Positions 17,009 to 25,539 of a stretch of DNA of 64,000 nt are shown here, one piece after another. The notes below the pieces were generated by a model. The model had not been told where the DNA came from. It saw nothing but the letters and a program-made list of their open reading frames with translations, and did not search any database. The translations under genes and the position numbers were made by a program. This DNA comes from Pumilibacter intestinalis (GTDB lineage Bacteria; Bacillota; Clostridia; Christensenellales; Pumilibacteraceae). The stretch lies in assembly GCF_943193005.1 (NCBI RefSeq), contig NZ_CALPCH010000009.1, positions 1 through 64,000 on the forward strand. Direction: 5' to 3'. Position 1 is the first letter of the stretch; each line of letters starts with the position of its first letter.

Positions 17009-18586
17009 ATGCAAGGTACTTTCAAAGAACGAGTTGCGCAAGTTGTATCGGGCGAATATAAGGACTTCGATACGGTACCTGTATGCGTTACGCCACAGCT
17101 TATACGAGATATAGGCTTTTCCGACGGTGAAATTGTAATGACGCAAAAGCATATCCGCAACTGTTTGGCTCAAGAGGAAACGGCTACGGATAAAGAACAC
17201 CACCATAATCTCCCGATAGATTTTATGGATAGTTTGCCGCAGTACATAGAAAGTCCGGCAATGGTGCTTTCGTCGCTTACGCAGAAAGATAGTATTGTAC
17301 TCGTTACTGATTGTAAGGACAAAAAAGACCGCCCGATTATAGTTGCATTGAAAAACAACGGCATAGGGCGGTCGAACGGTAGGCTAATTTCATGCAATGT
17401 TCTCACAAGTACATATGGCAAGGATAGCTTTGAGAGTTTTATCAATAATTCGATTAAACAAAATGGGGTACTGTATTATGACAATAAAAAAAGCCGCAAC
17501 TTGGTAGTGTCGGCGGGGTTCCAATTACCCCGTGTTCTTGCCAAGTACGACTCTAATATTATTATACGCCGTTTTGATGAGATTGTCAACCCCTTATCTG
17601 AAAATAATTTGGATTTTTCGCCCGACGGTTATGGTACGACGCTTGAACGTCCGGACGGTAAGCCGTTTGCTTACGCCGATTCGGACGGGCGGCAAAAGAC
17701 CTATGAGTATAGCAAGGCAGAGGACGGCAAGGAGTATTTGAGCAAAACTACGGCGACGTTCAGCGACGGGCGCAGCGAGATAACCGATTACGGCGAGAAC
17801 GGCGCCGTTCTCGGTATCGAGCGCAAAGACGCCGAGGGCAGAACGACGTACAAGTATTCGTCGGACGGAATCGGCTATCATGCCCACGAGGTGAGCTACG
17901 AATACTACGACGGTTTAAGCGAGTATTGGGACAAGTACGCCGACCGTTCCGAAGAACTCTACAAGAGTGTTCATGAAAAAACACGCGATAAAGTAGAGGA
18001 GCGCGGATACTATCACGATACCGCAAAAGAGGGTTGGCGCGAGTCCGACGAGCGCGGCAATATCACCTTGAGCAGATACAACGTTTACGGCGTGAACGAC
18101 GCGGTGCAGTACACGTCTGAAATCCGCTACGGCTATGACCGCTACAACAATACGGTTTCCGAGATAGACAGTGACGGTGGGGTATATAAAACCGAATACT
18201 ATTCTCCGAGCGAGGTGCGTGACTACTTCTGCTATGATAGCGAGGACTACGAGGCGGGTGCCCGCGATTATGACAGCGTGAAATCAAAGGTATCTCGGTA
18301 CCCGGACGGACGCATAAGCGTCAAGTCGTACTCGCTCGACGGTAAGGAGACGCAGCTCGATTATTCGGCAGACGGCAATATAGAGCATTACAGAGATACC
18401 GCCGGTAATTCGCATTATGGCTTTTCCGCTCAAGCGGCGTATGTTAAGAGTGCGGTCGGCGCGCCGCCAACGTTTGCCGAGGTTGCCGCCGCGTCCAAAG
18501 CCGCTCGACCGACTACTTTGATAAACAACACAAAAAAGAATGACGGTAAGCCGACAGGGAACGGAACGGGGAGCCGAGGGAGATAG
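17009..18586 (+). CDS. Polyvalent protein: PBECR3-like domain plus YD repeats (525 aa)
   Basis: Residues about 25-170 resemble the Barnase/EndoU/ColicinE5-like nuclease family 3 (PBECR3) found in polyvalent proteins of phages and conjugative elements. Cues are VTPQLIRDIGFSD, VMTQKHIRN, MDSLPQYIESPAMVLSS, DRPIIVALKNNG, NVLTSTYGK and GVLYYDNKKS. About 210-470 holds YD/RHS-like repeats (YEYSKAEDGKEY, GRTTYKYSSDG) similar to the N-terminus of the primase fusion. The last residues are GKPTGNGTGSRGR. There is no signal peptide or membrane segment, so it is cytoplasmic or translocated. RBS AAAGGAG. Inferred role: effector delivered with the DNA. Nuclease activity is not shown by the sequence. Confidence 0.68.
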   Translation: MQGTFKERVAQVVSGEYKDFDTVPVCVTPQLIRDIGFSDGEIVMTQKHIRNCLAQEETATDKEHHHNLPIDFMDSLPQYIESPAMVLSSLTQKDSIVLVTDCKDKKDRPIIVALKNNGIGRSNGRLISCNVLTSTYGKDSFESFINNSIKQNGVLYYDNKKSRNLVVSAGFQLPRVLAKYDSNIIIRRFDEIVNPLSENNLDFSPDGYGTTLERPDGKPFAYADSDGRQKTYEYSKAEDGKEYLSKTTATFSDGRSEITDYGENGAVLGIERKDAEGRTTYKYSSDGIGYHAHEVSYEYYDGLSEYWDKYADRSEELYKSVHEKTRDKVEERGYYHDTAKEGWRESDERGNITLSRYNVYGVNDAVQYTSEIRYGYDRYNNTVSEIDSDGGVYKTEYYSPSEVRDYFCYDSEDYEAGARDYDSVKSKVSRYPDGRISVKSYSLDGKETQLDYSADGNIEHYRDTAGNSHYGFSAQAAYVKSAVGAPPTFAEVAAASKAARPTTLINNTKKNDGKPTGNGTGSRGR

Positions 18587-18589
18587 TCT

Positions 18590-18766
18590 ATGAAACCAAA
18601 GTGTATGGAGTGCAGATATTACATACCGAGCGCGCGGACGTTTTATAACAAGCCTACAGGGTTTTGCGGCAATATACGTGTAAACAAACAGTGCCGCGGA
18701 TTAAGCCCCGCTTGCAACTGTTTTGAGCAGCCACTGTCCCGAAATGTTCCTCGAGCGCAAAGGTAA
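18590..18766 (+). CDS. Cysteine-rich mini-protein (58 aa)
   Basis: Begins 3 nt after the upstream stop region (ATG 18590), preceded by GAGGGAGAT. It encodes seven cysteines: C5-x2-C8, C26, C35, C42-x-C44, plus a conserved-looking FCGNIRVNKQC stretch. This pattern suggests a small zinc-binding protein. Product not recognised. Too short for default ORF thresholds. Its 3' end overlaps the terminator of the opposing lipoprotein gene. Confidence 0.55.
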   Translation: MKPKCMECRYYIPSARTFYNKPTGFCGNIRVNKQCRGLSPACNCFEQPLSRNVPRAQR

Positions 18767-18794
18767 TTAAAAAGCCCGGCGCTTAGGTCGGGCT
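18764..18794 (-). terminator. Terminator of the antisense lipoprotein gene (copy A)
   Basis: AGCCCG (18773-18778) and CGGGCT (18789-18794) pair. Read on the minus strand the stem is followed by TTTTTAATTA. It closes the lipoprotein transcript 12 nt past its stop. Confidence 0.7.
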
Positions 18795-18806
18795 GAAAGG
18801 GTAAGG

Positions 18807-19499
18807 TTATAAAAAAGTTGCTATTTTTGAACCTGTTTGATTATATGCAATGTTGGGTTCAGTGTCAAAAATGTACCAATTGGACATTGCCGTATAAGTA
18901 AATTTGAAGACATAATAATGACCTTTTTTGTTGTTTGTGCCCTCGTCTATCAAAAAAAATGTGTCTGTGTAAGCATTTCCCGAATTTCCTACGTGCAAAA
19001 AAGTTCCGTCCGAATTAAATTTATAGGTTTTAGACGAATTTGCGCTTTTCCATGAACCTACAATAATTCTTTCGGAGCTATGTAATACTCTTGTGGTGCT
19101 TATTCTGGTATAAGTTGCAGTGCGCCCTACATAAAGCGAATTACTATTAAAGTCGTAATATCTCAAAATTGTATTACTATCAAGAACAATTTCGTAATAA
19201 TGACCGAAAATGCTGTCAATGCCGTCGTTGCCTTGTTTGAATATACCGGTTGAATTGTTGCCTGTATATGTACCGTCAAGGTGAAATGAGTAACTTAAAT
19301 TTTTGCTACTGTCATAGTGCTTATATTCGCCGATAATTCGGTCTTCGATTTCGGTTAAAACTCTACCGCTACTACCATTGTTTTCGTTATTCTCATTACT
19401 ATCGGAGTAATCGTCCGTACATGCGGCAAAGGCAAAAACGGATAATAACAGTGAGAGTATTAAAACAAAAGATGAAAACCCTAAACTCTTCTTTTTCAT
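18807..19499 (-). CDS. Antisense lipoprotein with two similar lobes (230 aa)
   Basis: A surface lipoprotein: MKKK n-region, hydrophobic core, lipobox FAAC with C27 lipidated, then a Ser/Asn-rich linker. Two related beta-rich lobes follow. One holds IIGEYKHYDSSKNLSYSF-LDGTY and GHYYEI; the other IIVGSWKSANSSKTYKFNSDGTF and GHYYVF. This is an internal duplication reminiscent of lipocalin-like lipoprotein domains. The start at 19499 is chosen because AAGGAAG lies just upstream and the signal peptide begins there. It is the only ICE gene on the minus strand and has its own consensus promoter. Entry exclusion or surface modification are reasonable guesses for such a gene; neither is shown. Confidence 0.78.
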   Translation of the reverse strand: MKKKSLGFSSFVLILSLLLSVFAFAACTDDYSDSNENNENNGSSGRVLTEIEDRIIGEYKHYDSSKNLSYSFHLDGTYTGNNSTGIFKQGNDGIDSIFGHYYEIVLDSNTILRYYDFNSNSLYVGRTATYTRISTTRVLHSSERIIVGSWKSANSSKTYKFNSDGTFLHVGNSGNAYTDTFFLIDEGTNNKKGHYYVFKFTYTAMSNWYIFDTEPNIAYNQTGSKIATFL

Positions 19500-19528
19500 A
19501 CAAATTCTTCCTTTTTGTGTTTTTATAT

Positions 19529-19557
19529 ATTTTATCATTACGTAAAAAAATTGTCAA
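19529..19557 (-). promoter_or_regulatory. Consensus promoter of the antisense lipoprotein
   Basis: On the minus strand: TTGACA (19557-19552), 17-bp spacer, TAAAAT (19534-19529). It overlaps the Shine-Dalgarno of the divergent VirB6-like gene, so expression of the two may interfere. Confidence 0.82.
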
Positions 19558-19568
19558 GGAGTAAAATT

Positions 19569-21479
19569 ATGCTTATTTGGCTGAAAGAAATTTTAATGCA
19601 AGGGCTTATTTGGCTACTCGGTTTTATAGACAGCATTTTTGTCGTATTCCGAAGTGTAGCGGGACTCGACAGCGTAACTACCGAAAACGGCGAGCAGACT
19701 TTAAGCTCGTACTTTCTGAACCTTAACGGGGTGCAGTGGGCGTTTTGGGTAATTTTCATTGCGTCAATCGGTATTTGCGCCGTTTGTACCGTTGTTGCCG
19801 TTGTAAAGAACGCTATAAATGCGCGCAGCGGAGAAACCAAAAGTCACGTGCGCACGCTCGGACAGTCAATGAGTACGTTGTTGGTATCGCTGTTTATGGC
19901 AATGTTGCTGATTGTCGGCGTAGCTTGTGCCGACGGTTTGCTTAGTGCGATAGACAAAGGTATAAATCACGGAGAGCAAACGTTTATGTCGCATGAGATA
20001 ATAAATATCTCCGTAGGCGACGGCTTTTTGTATGACGTAAACGACGTTCAAGGACTTAACGAGCGAGATGAAGATGGAAATTACACATTTGTTTCGTATT
20101 TATACCGTTTTGAGGTTGAAGACCCTACAAGCGGACAGCTTCTGCCGAAGCGGTATGACGACGGCACCGGACGTATAATTTTTCTTGATGACAAAGGAAA
20201 TAGATTGCGTCCCGAAGATACATATACGGAAATTGAAGATGAGAACGGCAATAAGACGTGGAAAATTACCGAAAAGAATTTGGAAAAGCTGACGCCTTTA
20301 CGAACATACAACGGTTGGCGTCCTAAAGATATTTTCGGTGCGATGAACGGAGATACCGACGGTGACGTTTACTATTCAAAAAACGATTTGCGGGACAATT
20401 TTTGGGACGAAGACGTAGAGCATATTTTGGGTGATGACAAGTGGATGGTAGTTCCGTTACCTTACGGTTGGAAAAACGACGGACTTGTAGACCCGGAGGC
20501 TTTTAACTTTTTGGTTGCATATATTTGCGCCGTCGTTCTGATGATAGCACTCATCAGCGCGACGTTCGGACTCGTAAAGCGGCTTTTCGATATTGTGCTA
20601 CTGTTTATCGCACTGCCGGGTATTGCCGCAACTATACCGCTTGACGACGGAGCCAAGTTTAAGCTATGGCGTGAAACCGTAATTAGCAAGGTGTTTCTCG
20701 CGTTCGGCACGGTCTTAGCTGTAAACGTATTCACTATCGTAGCGCCGAGTTTGTGGGGAGTTTCTCTCGGAACGAGCGAGAACAGCTTTGCAAATTCGAT
20801 TTTGCGACTCGTTCTGATATGCGGCGGCGCACTCACTATAAGCGGCGGGCAGTTGCTATTTGCCCGATTGCTCGGTACGAGCGCAGAGGAGAGCCGCGAA
20901 ATGGCGCAGAGCGCACGTACGCTTATGGGCGGAGCTATGACGGCATGGGGCGGAGCCAAGGCAGCGGGACGTCTTGCTTTCGGATACCGTAATGCAAACG
21001 GGCAACGAATGGGCGGATTGCTCAAGGGCAGTGCAAACGCGCTCGGCGCCTTAGGTGGCGGAACGGTAAATGCGGCAGGTTCAATTATTGGCGGACAAGC
21101 GTATCGAAGTAGCCGTTTTGCAAGCGGAGTTGCTGCAACTCAACGCGCTCTCAAAGGTTTTGGAAGTAGTGCGGGGTGGATAGGTAAAGACCACGTGACG
21201 GGAGAAAATACTCTCGGCGGCTCAATCGGCTCCGGCATGGGTAAATTCGGCAATAAGTTGTCGGGCAGTATCGGCGCACAAAAAACAGGTTTAGACAAAG
21301 GGCTTTTGGGCGGAGTTCATAAGCTCGGGCAATCCGTAAGGAGCAAAGCAAGCATGGAATACGGTACGCAATTAGATAAAGAGAACCATGCGAAACAACG
21401 CGCGGGCGACATTGCCGCCGCTTTCGGCGTAAGCCCATATGCCGTTAAGCACGTTAAAAATAAAAAGAGCAAGGAGTAA
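19569..21479 (+). CDS. VirB6/TrbL-like polytopic membrane protein (636 aa)
   Basis: An inner-membrane channel component. An N-terminal hydrophobic helix (LIWLKEILMQGLIWLLGFIDSIFVVF) is followed by membrane segments at about 55-80, 103-127, 315-345 and 350-450, with a large soluble loop at about 145-310. The C-terminal 190 residues are Gly/Ala/Ser-rich and soluble (GGAMTAWGGAKAAGRLAFGY ...), as in many Firmicutes TrbL/VirB6 and Mbov_0396-type ICE proteins. The start at 19569 is fixed by AAGGAG at 19556-19561. It ends 2 nt before the next gene. Confidence 0.75.
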   Translation: MLIWLKEILMQGLIWLLGFIDSIFVVFRSVAGLDSVTTENGEQTLSSYFLNLNGVQWAFWVIFIASIGICAVCTVVAVVKNAINARSGETKSHVRTLGQSMSTLLVSLFMAMLLIVGVACADGLLSAIDKGINHGEQTFMSHEIINISVGDGFLYDVNDVQGLNERDEDGNYTFVSYLYRFEVEDPTSGQLLPKRYDDGTGRIIFLDDKGNRLRPEDTYTEIEDENGNKTWKITEKNLEKLTPLRTYNGWRPKDIFGAMNGDTDGDVYYSKNDLRDNFWDEDVEHILGDDKWMVVPLPYGWKNDGLVDPEAFNFLVAYICAVVLMIALISATFGLVKRLFDIVLLFIALPGIAATIPLDDGAKFKLWRETVISKVFLAFGTVLAVNVFTIVAPSLWGVSLGTSENSFANSILRLVLICGGALTISGGQLLFARLLGTSAEESREMAQSARTLMGGAMTAWGGAKAAGRLAFGYRNANGQRMGGLLKGSANALGALGGGTVNAAGSIIGGQAYRSSRFASGVAATQRALKGFGSSAGWIGKDHVTGENTLGGSIGSGMGKFGNKLSGSIGAQKTGLDKGLLGGVHKLGQSVRSKASMEYGTQLDKENHAKQRAGDIAAAFGVSPYAVKHVKNKKSKE

Positions 21480-21481
21480 AC

Positions 21482-22288
21482 ATGTACGATACCGCTAATT
21501 TTTTCGCTATCTTACCCGCAGCGGTCAGATACAATGCAAAGCTCACACCGCGAGCCGTGTTGCTTTATGCAGCATTGACGTCGCTTGCCCAATCGGACGG
21601 CGAGGCTTATGCGTCGAATGATTATTTAATGCGTGTACTCGATATTTCGGAGCGCACTGTCGTTCGATTGCTGCGCGAGCTTGAGGCGGAGAAATTTATA
21701 TCCATACGTTATGAATACGTAGGGAGTACGCGTGAGATTGCGCGGCGACTTATACGAATAAGTCCGCTTGCGCCGTTACTCGACTTACATAAAACGCAAG
21801 CTCTCTATGCCGTAATACCGTCTCATATTTTGTGCAATACGACGTTATCGGTTCAAGCCAAAATTCTATATGCGGAAATATCCGCGGCGACGCCGACGGA
21901 CGGTTTCTGTTCGCAATCGGCGGCGTTTTTTGCAGAACTGCTCAATGCGTCGGAACCTACCGTGCGACGTTGGATAAAAGAACTGCAAGACGCGGACGCT
22001 GTGCGCGTCGAAATGGAGTATAGGGGAGATACCCGAGAAATACGCCGCAGACGGATTTATTTGACGGCGGCTGCCGAAATCGCCGAGAAACGGGCAGAAA
22101 TGTGCCGCAACGACTCGGAGCCGAGTTGTTCGGACAGTCCTTTGATTTTCCATGACGAGGCGGAGAGCGCCGATTGCGGGCGAAATCGAGGTGTGCTCAT
22201 TTTTGACACCACCTCTGATGAGCCGCAAAAAATCGTCGGAAAACGTTGGGAAAATTGTCGAAAACCGCTTGAGCGGCTGCGACTATAA
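21482..22288 (+). CDS. Tandem winged-helix protein, probable Rep-like initiator or regulator (268 aa)
   Basis: Two copies of an HTH_36/RepA_N-like winged helix: residues about 8-80 (FFAILPAAVRYNAKLTPRAVLLYAALTS ... LDISERTVVRLLRELE) and about 103-175 (YAVIPSHILCNTTLSVQAKILYAEISA ... LNASEPTVRRWIKELQ). Such proteins bind repeated DNA as replication initiators or operon regulators. Its 3' coding end contains the first of three 22-bp-phased iterons, with the other two and an AT-rich tract just downstream, which favours an initiator role. RBS AAGGAG directly upstream. An excisionase-like role cannot be excluded, as no other candidate excisionase is visible. Confidence 0.68.
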   Translation: MYDTANFFAILPAAVRYNAKLTPRAVLLYAALTSLAQSDGEAYASNDYLMRVLDISERTVVRLLRELEAEKFISIRYEYVGSTREIARRLIRISPLAPLLDLHKTQALYAVIPSHILCNTTLSVQAKILYAEISAATPTDGFCSQSAAFFAELLNASEPTVRRWIKELQDADAVRVEMEYRGDTREIRRRRIYLTAAAEIAEKRAEMCRNDSEPSCSDSPLIFHDEAESADCGRNRGVLIFDTTSDEPQKIVGKRWENCRKPLERLRL

Positions 22289-22367
22289 TTTTTTTACCTA
22301 CGTATGCTCATTTTTGTCACCACGTATGCTCATTTTTGTCACCCATATATAAAATAAATTATATAAC
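22191..22367. other. Iteron array plus AT-rich tract: candidate oriV (copy A)
   Basis: Iterons at 22301-22320 and 22323-22342 are identical (GTATGCTCATTTTTGTCACC) and 22 bp apart. A degenerate one (GTGTGCTCATTTTTGACACC) starts at 22191, exactly 110 bp (5 x 22) before the second, so all three share helical phase. An AT-only stretch (ATATATAAAATAAATTATATAA, two runs within 22344-22365) follows. The rest of the gap to 22596 holds a small hairpin at 22470-22482, a run of eight C and two TTGTGTTCTT motifs. Confidence 0.65.
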
Positions 22368-22596
22368 GAGGGAATAACACAAAAAGGGAGTATGTATACA
22401 AATACTAAACTTGTAACGTGTCGATAGAAACAAGTGTGCGCGTTCCACGTTCTTCCTTGTGTTCTTAATACGGCGTAGCCGTAAAAAACCGAGCTGTAGT
22501 TGCTCTTAAGCTGTACATATCGGCGGCGCGCGCGGCTGTTTACCCCCCCCACACTTTTTTGTGTTCTTAAAATTCGTTCAAAAGGAAATTTCGATT

Positions 22597-25320
22597 ATGC
22601 GTTTAATACCCAAAAAGTCTAAGATGAACTCGACGATATGGAAGACGTTTACGTTGCTCGATTTCATTCTCATGTTCTTGTTACTCGTGCTTGCGTTGGT
22701 GCTCGCCATGTCGAACATACCCGGTAAGTGGTATATCTTGCTTTGTTACGTTCCGGTGTGCGCCTTGTTGTTTGTTCCCGACGGCGACGGTGGGAGAGCT
22801 TACTCCGAACTCGGGCATATCGTCAAGTACATATTTTCCCGTAAATACTTCCATGACGGCGCGCGTTCGGCGTCAAAGAACATTTCGGCGCTTTTGCCGG
22901 AGTTTACAATCCGTGAGGACGGCTTGCTTGATTACGGCGAGTATGTCGGCGGCGTTCTCGAGGTTGACAGTATCGAGTTCGCTCTCAAATCGGAGTGGCA
23001 GCAAAACGAGGCAATAACCGCGTTCTCGGCGGTGTTCAATTCCTTATCGCTCGGTGAGAGCGCTCAAATCGTCAAGGTTGACCGTCCAATAAACTTTGAC
23101 GATATTTCGGCTTTGACGTTCGCCAAGCTCCGCGTTGCCGAGAAGACTTCCGAGGACAAGGCAAAGCGCCTCGTGCTGCGCTCTCGGCTTAAGCAGCTTG
23201 ATGAGATAAATAACGTGCAAAAGCAATATCGCCCGTATTATTATCTTGTGTTTTTCTCTGCCAACGTTCAGACGCTCGGCGCTTTGCTCGATACTGCGCA
23301 GCATGCGCTCGGCACTTGCGGGTTGAAGACGTCGCAGCTCGACGGCAAGCAAGCCGCAGTATTTTTCAAGTATTGCTATACGAGAGATTTTGACGAGCGC
23401 GACATTGACACGGTACCACCCGAGAAATATCTTGAGTACATTCGTCCGCACGATATTCGTTTCCGTTTGGCAGACTACACGACCGACGGAAAGTATGCGT
23501 TTACCTACGCGATTTCGGATTATCCGTTGTCTGTCGGTAACGCATGGGGTGCAGATATTTTCAATATCGACAACACGCGAGTTGTGATGAACATACGCCC
23601 GGTTGACCGTGAGAAAGCAGTCAAGCGCATTGACCGCACCATTGTTGAGATAGGCACGAGAGCAAGCGGCAACAAGGCGTCGGAGATGATAGCTCAAGAC
23701 ACTCACCTTTCGACAATGGGCGCTTTGCTGCAGAGTCTGCAGAACGAGAACGAGGGGCTATTTGATTGCACGTTGACGATTACCGGTTACAACAATACCG
23801 GGGAGAGCAATGCTGCGTTTAGAAAGCGTGTTCGACAGCGCATAATCACGTCAGGCTTTAAGGTGTCCATGCTCCGCGCGCGGCAGCTTGACGGATTTAT
23901 TTCGGGGAGTATTACCGCGCGCGAGTCGCTCAAGAACTTTATGCGCGGCATAAACAGCGAAAGCCTTGCTGCAGTCTTTCCGTTCGTGTTCACTTCGATA
24001 ATCGAGCCGCAAGGTATGACGCTTGGGGAAAGTAACGGCTATCCGTTCATTTTCGACCCGTTCAAGTGGGAGTACAGCGGCGGCGAGTTCGTAAACGCGA
24101 ATATGTTTATTGCCGGCACGAGTGGCAGCGGCAAAAGTTATTTTGCAAAGAGCTTATTGTCGCAGCTCTACTCGGAGAATGCCGTTATTTATGTACTCGA
24201 CCCCGAAAACGAGTACAAGCATTTGTGCCGTAACGTAGGCGGCACGTTCATAGACGTCGGCTCGGCTACGACCGGAAGAATAAATCCGTTCCACATTTAC
24301 CAAACGCTTACCGATGACGGAGAGCCGGCACCGCCGCAAGCAACGTTTTCGGCGCACTTGCAGTATCTTGAAAACTTTTTTGCGGTGACGTTGCCCGGCA
24401 TAAATCCGGATACGCTCGAAGAAATCAACAATCTGATAGTCAAGTGCTATAAGCAAAAGGGCATAACTCAAGACACCGATTGTTTATATTTCAAGCCCGA
24501 GCAGTATCCGATATTTGATGACCTCTACGAGCTTGTTAAGAGTGAACTCACAAAAGAAAAATCCGGAGTTCGGTTCGGCAATTTGCAGCGCGCCGAAGTC
24601 TATCTCGCTAAGTTCGCGTCGGGTGGACGTTTCGCCAATCTTTGGAACGGGGCGAGTACGCTTGACGCTGCCGACAAGTTTACGGTGTTCAATTTTCAGT
24701 CATTATTTGAGGCGAAAAATAAGGTTACGAGCAACGGTCAAATGCTTACCGTGTTGCGCTTTTTGGAGCAGCAAATCATAAATTTGCGCGAGAAAAATGC
24801 GACGCTCGACCGCTCCGAACGGTTGCGCCCCATAGTCGTTATCGATGAGGGATACATGTATATCGACGCAAATAATCCGTGCGCGCTTGACTTCATTTAT
24901 CAATGGTACAAGCGTATTCGTAAGTACAGCGGCAGCATGATTTTCCTTACTCAAAATCTTGCCGACATAGTGGGGAACATGGAAATCATACAAAAAACCT
25001 CGGCGATAATCAACAACACGCAGTACAGTTTTATCATGACTTTGCAAGGTAAAGACATCGAAGTTTTGCAAGATATTTTCGCGTCGCGCAATTTAACCGT
25101 AGCTGAAATCGAGGAAATCCAACGCACAAATAAGCCCAAGGGGACAGCGTTTTTTATGGGCAGTTCGGCGCAGCGAGCTATGCTGCACGTAGTCACTGCG
25201 GACGAGGTAGAGAGCATGTTTTCGGGACAAATTGACCTTGATACCGTATTTCCGGATACGGTACCGAACGAGGACGTTCCCGCCGTTGATGAGGCGGAAA
25301 GCGGCTCCGATAACCCGTAA
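22597..25320 (+). CDS. virB4: VirB4 ATPase with fused VirB3-like N-terminus (907 aa)
   Basis: The main energising ATPase of the transfer channel. Residues about 12-60 contain two membrane helices (LLDFILMFLLLVLALVLA and WYILLCYVPVCALLFV), as in VirB3/PrgI-VirB4 fusions. The VirB4 core carries Walker A GTSGSGKS at 507-514 and Walker B VVIDEGY with D750-E751, followed by FLTQNLADI. The start at ATG 22597 follows AAAAGGAAA (22580-22588); an upstream in-frame extension has no ribosome binding site. It is followed by a 220-bp gap and the integrase. Confidence 0.92.
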   Translation: MRLIPKKSKMNSTIWKTFTLLDFILMFLLLVLALVLAMSNIPGKWYILLCYVPVCALLFVPDGDGGRAYSELGHIVKYIFSRKYFHDGARSASKNISALLPEFTIREDGLLDYGEYVGGVLEVDSIEFALKSEWQQNEAITAFSAVFNSLSLGESAQIVKVDRPINFDDISALTFAKLRVAEKTSEDKAKRLVLRSRLKQLDEINNVQKQYRPYYYLVFFSANVQTLGALLDTAQHALGTCGLKTSQLDGKQAAVFFKYCYTRDFDERDIDTVPPEKYLEYIRPHDIRFRLADYTTDGKYAFTYAISDYPLSVGNAWGADIFNIDNTRVVMNIRPVDREKAVKRIDRTIVEIGTRASGNKASEMIAQDTHLSTMGALLQSLQNENEGLFDCTLTITGYNNTGESNAAFRKRVRQRIITSGFKVSMLRARQLDGFISGSITARESLKNFMRGINSESLAAVFPFVFTSIIEPQGMTLGESNGYPFIFDPFKWEYSGGEFVNANMFIAGTSGSGKSYFAKSLLSQLYSENAVIYVLDPENEYKHLCRNVGGTFIDVGSATTGRINPFHIYQTLTDDGEPAPPQATFSAHLQYLENFFAVTLPGINPDTLEEINNLIVKCYKQKGITQDTDCLYFKPEQYPIFDDLYELVKSELTKEKSGVRFGNLQRAEVYLAKFASGGRFANLWNGASTLDAADKFTVFNFQSLFEAKNKVTSNGQMLTVLRFLEQQIINLREKNATLDRSERLRPIVVIDEGYMYIDANNPCALDFIYQWYKRIRKYSGSMIFLTQNLADIVGNMEIIQKTSAIINNTQYSFIMTLQGKDIEVLQDIFASRNLTVAEIEEIQRTNKPKGTAFFMGSSAQRAMLHVVTADEVESMFSGQIDLDTVFPDTVPNEDVPAVDEAESGSDNP

Positions 25321-25421
25321 AAATATGCTCATAAAGCAAGGGTAAATGCCATTGAGTAAGTAGTCGTTGGTGCCGATAAGCTCGCGTAGGCGCGATTTTA
25401 CGACGAAATAAGAGCATTTTC

Positions 25422-25454
25422 AGAGAGGGTACACCACATGTGTACTCTCTTTTC
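25422..25454 (+). terminator. Terminator after virB4 (copy A)
   Basis: AGAGAGGGTACAC pairs with GTGTACTCTCT (two bulged G) and is followed by TTT. It separates the transfer operon from the integrase promoter that starts 11 nt later. Confidence 0.7.
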
Positions 25455-25464
25455 ATTGCAAATC

Positions 25465-25493
25465 TTGAAATTTTTTTGACTTTTTGTTATAAT
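25465..25493 (+). promoter_or_regulatory. Integrase promoter (copy A)
   Basis: TTGAAA (25465-25470), 17-bp spacer, TATAAT (25488-25493). Transcription would start about 40 nt before the integrase ATG. Confidence 0.8.
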
Positions 25494-25539
25494 GAAAGTT
25501 CTCTTTTTTAAGGGGCAACAGCACAAAGGAGATTGCATT

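Noticed and set aside
17009-18586. Rhs/YD toxin with a polymorphic C-terminal toxin domain.
   Set aside because: No RHS core (PxxxxDPxGL) and no variable C-terminal toxin; the nuclease-like domain is N-terminal.
22370-22423. Short leader peptide starting at the ATG near 22391.
   Set aside because: GGGAG lies only one base from the ATG, too close for initiation, and the frame has 11 codons.
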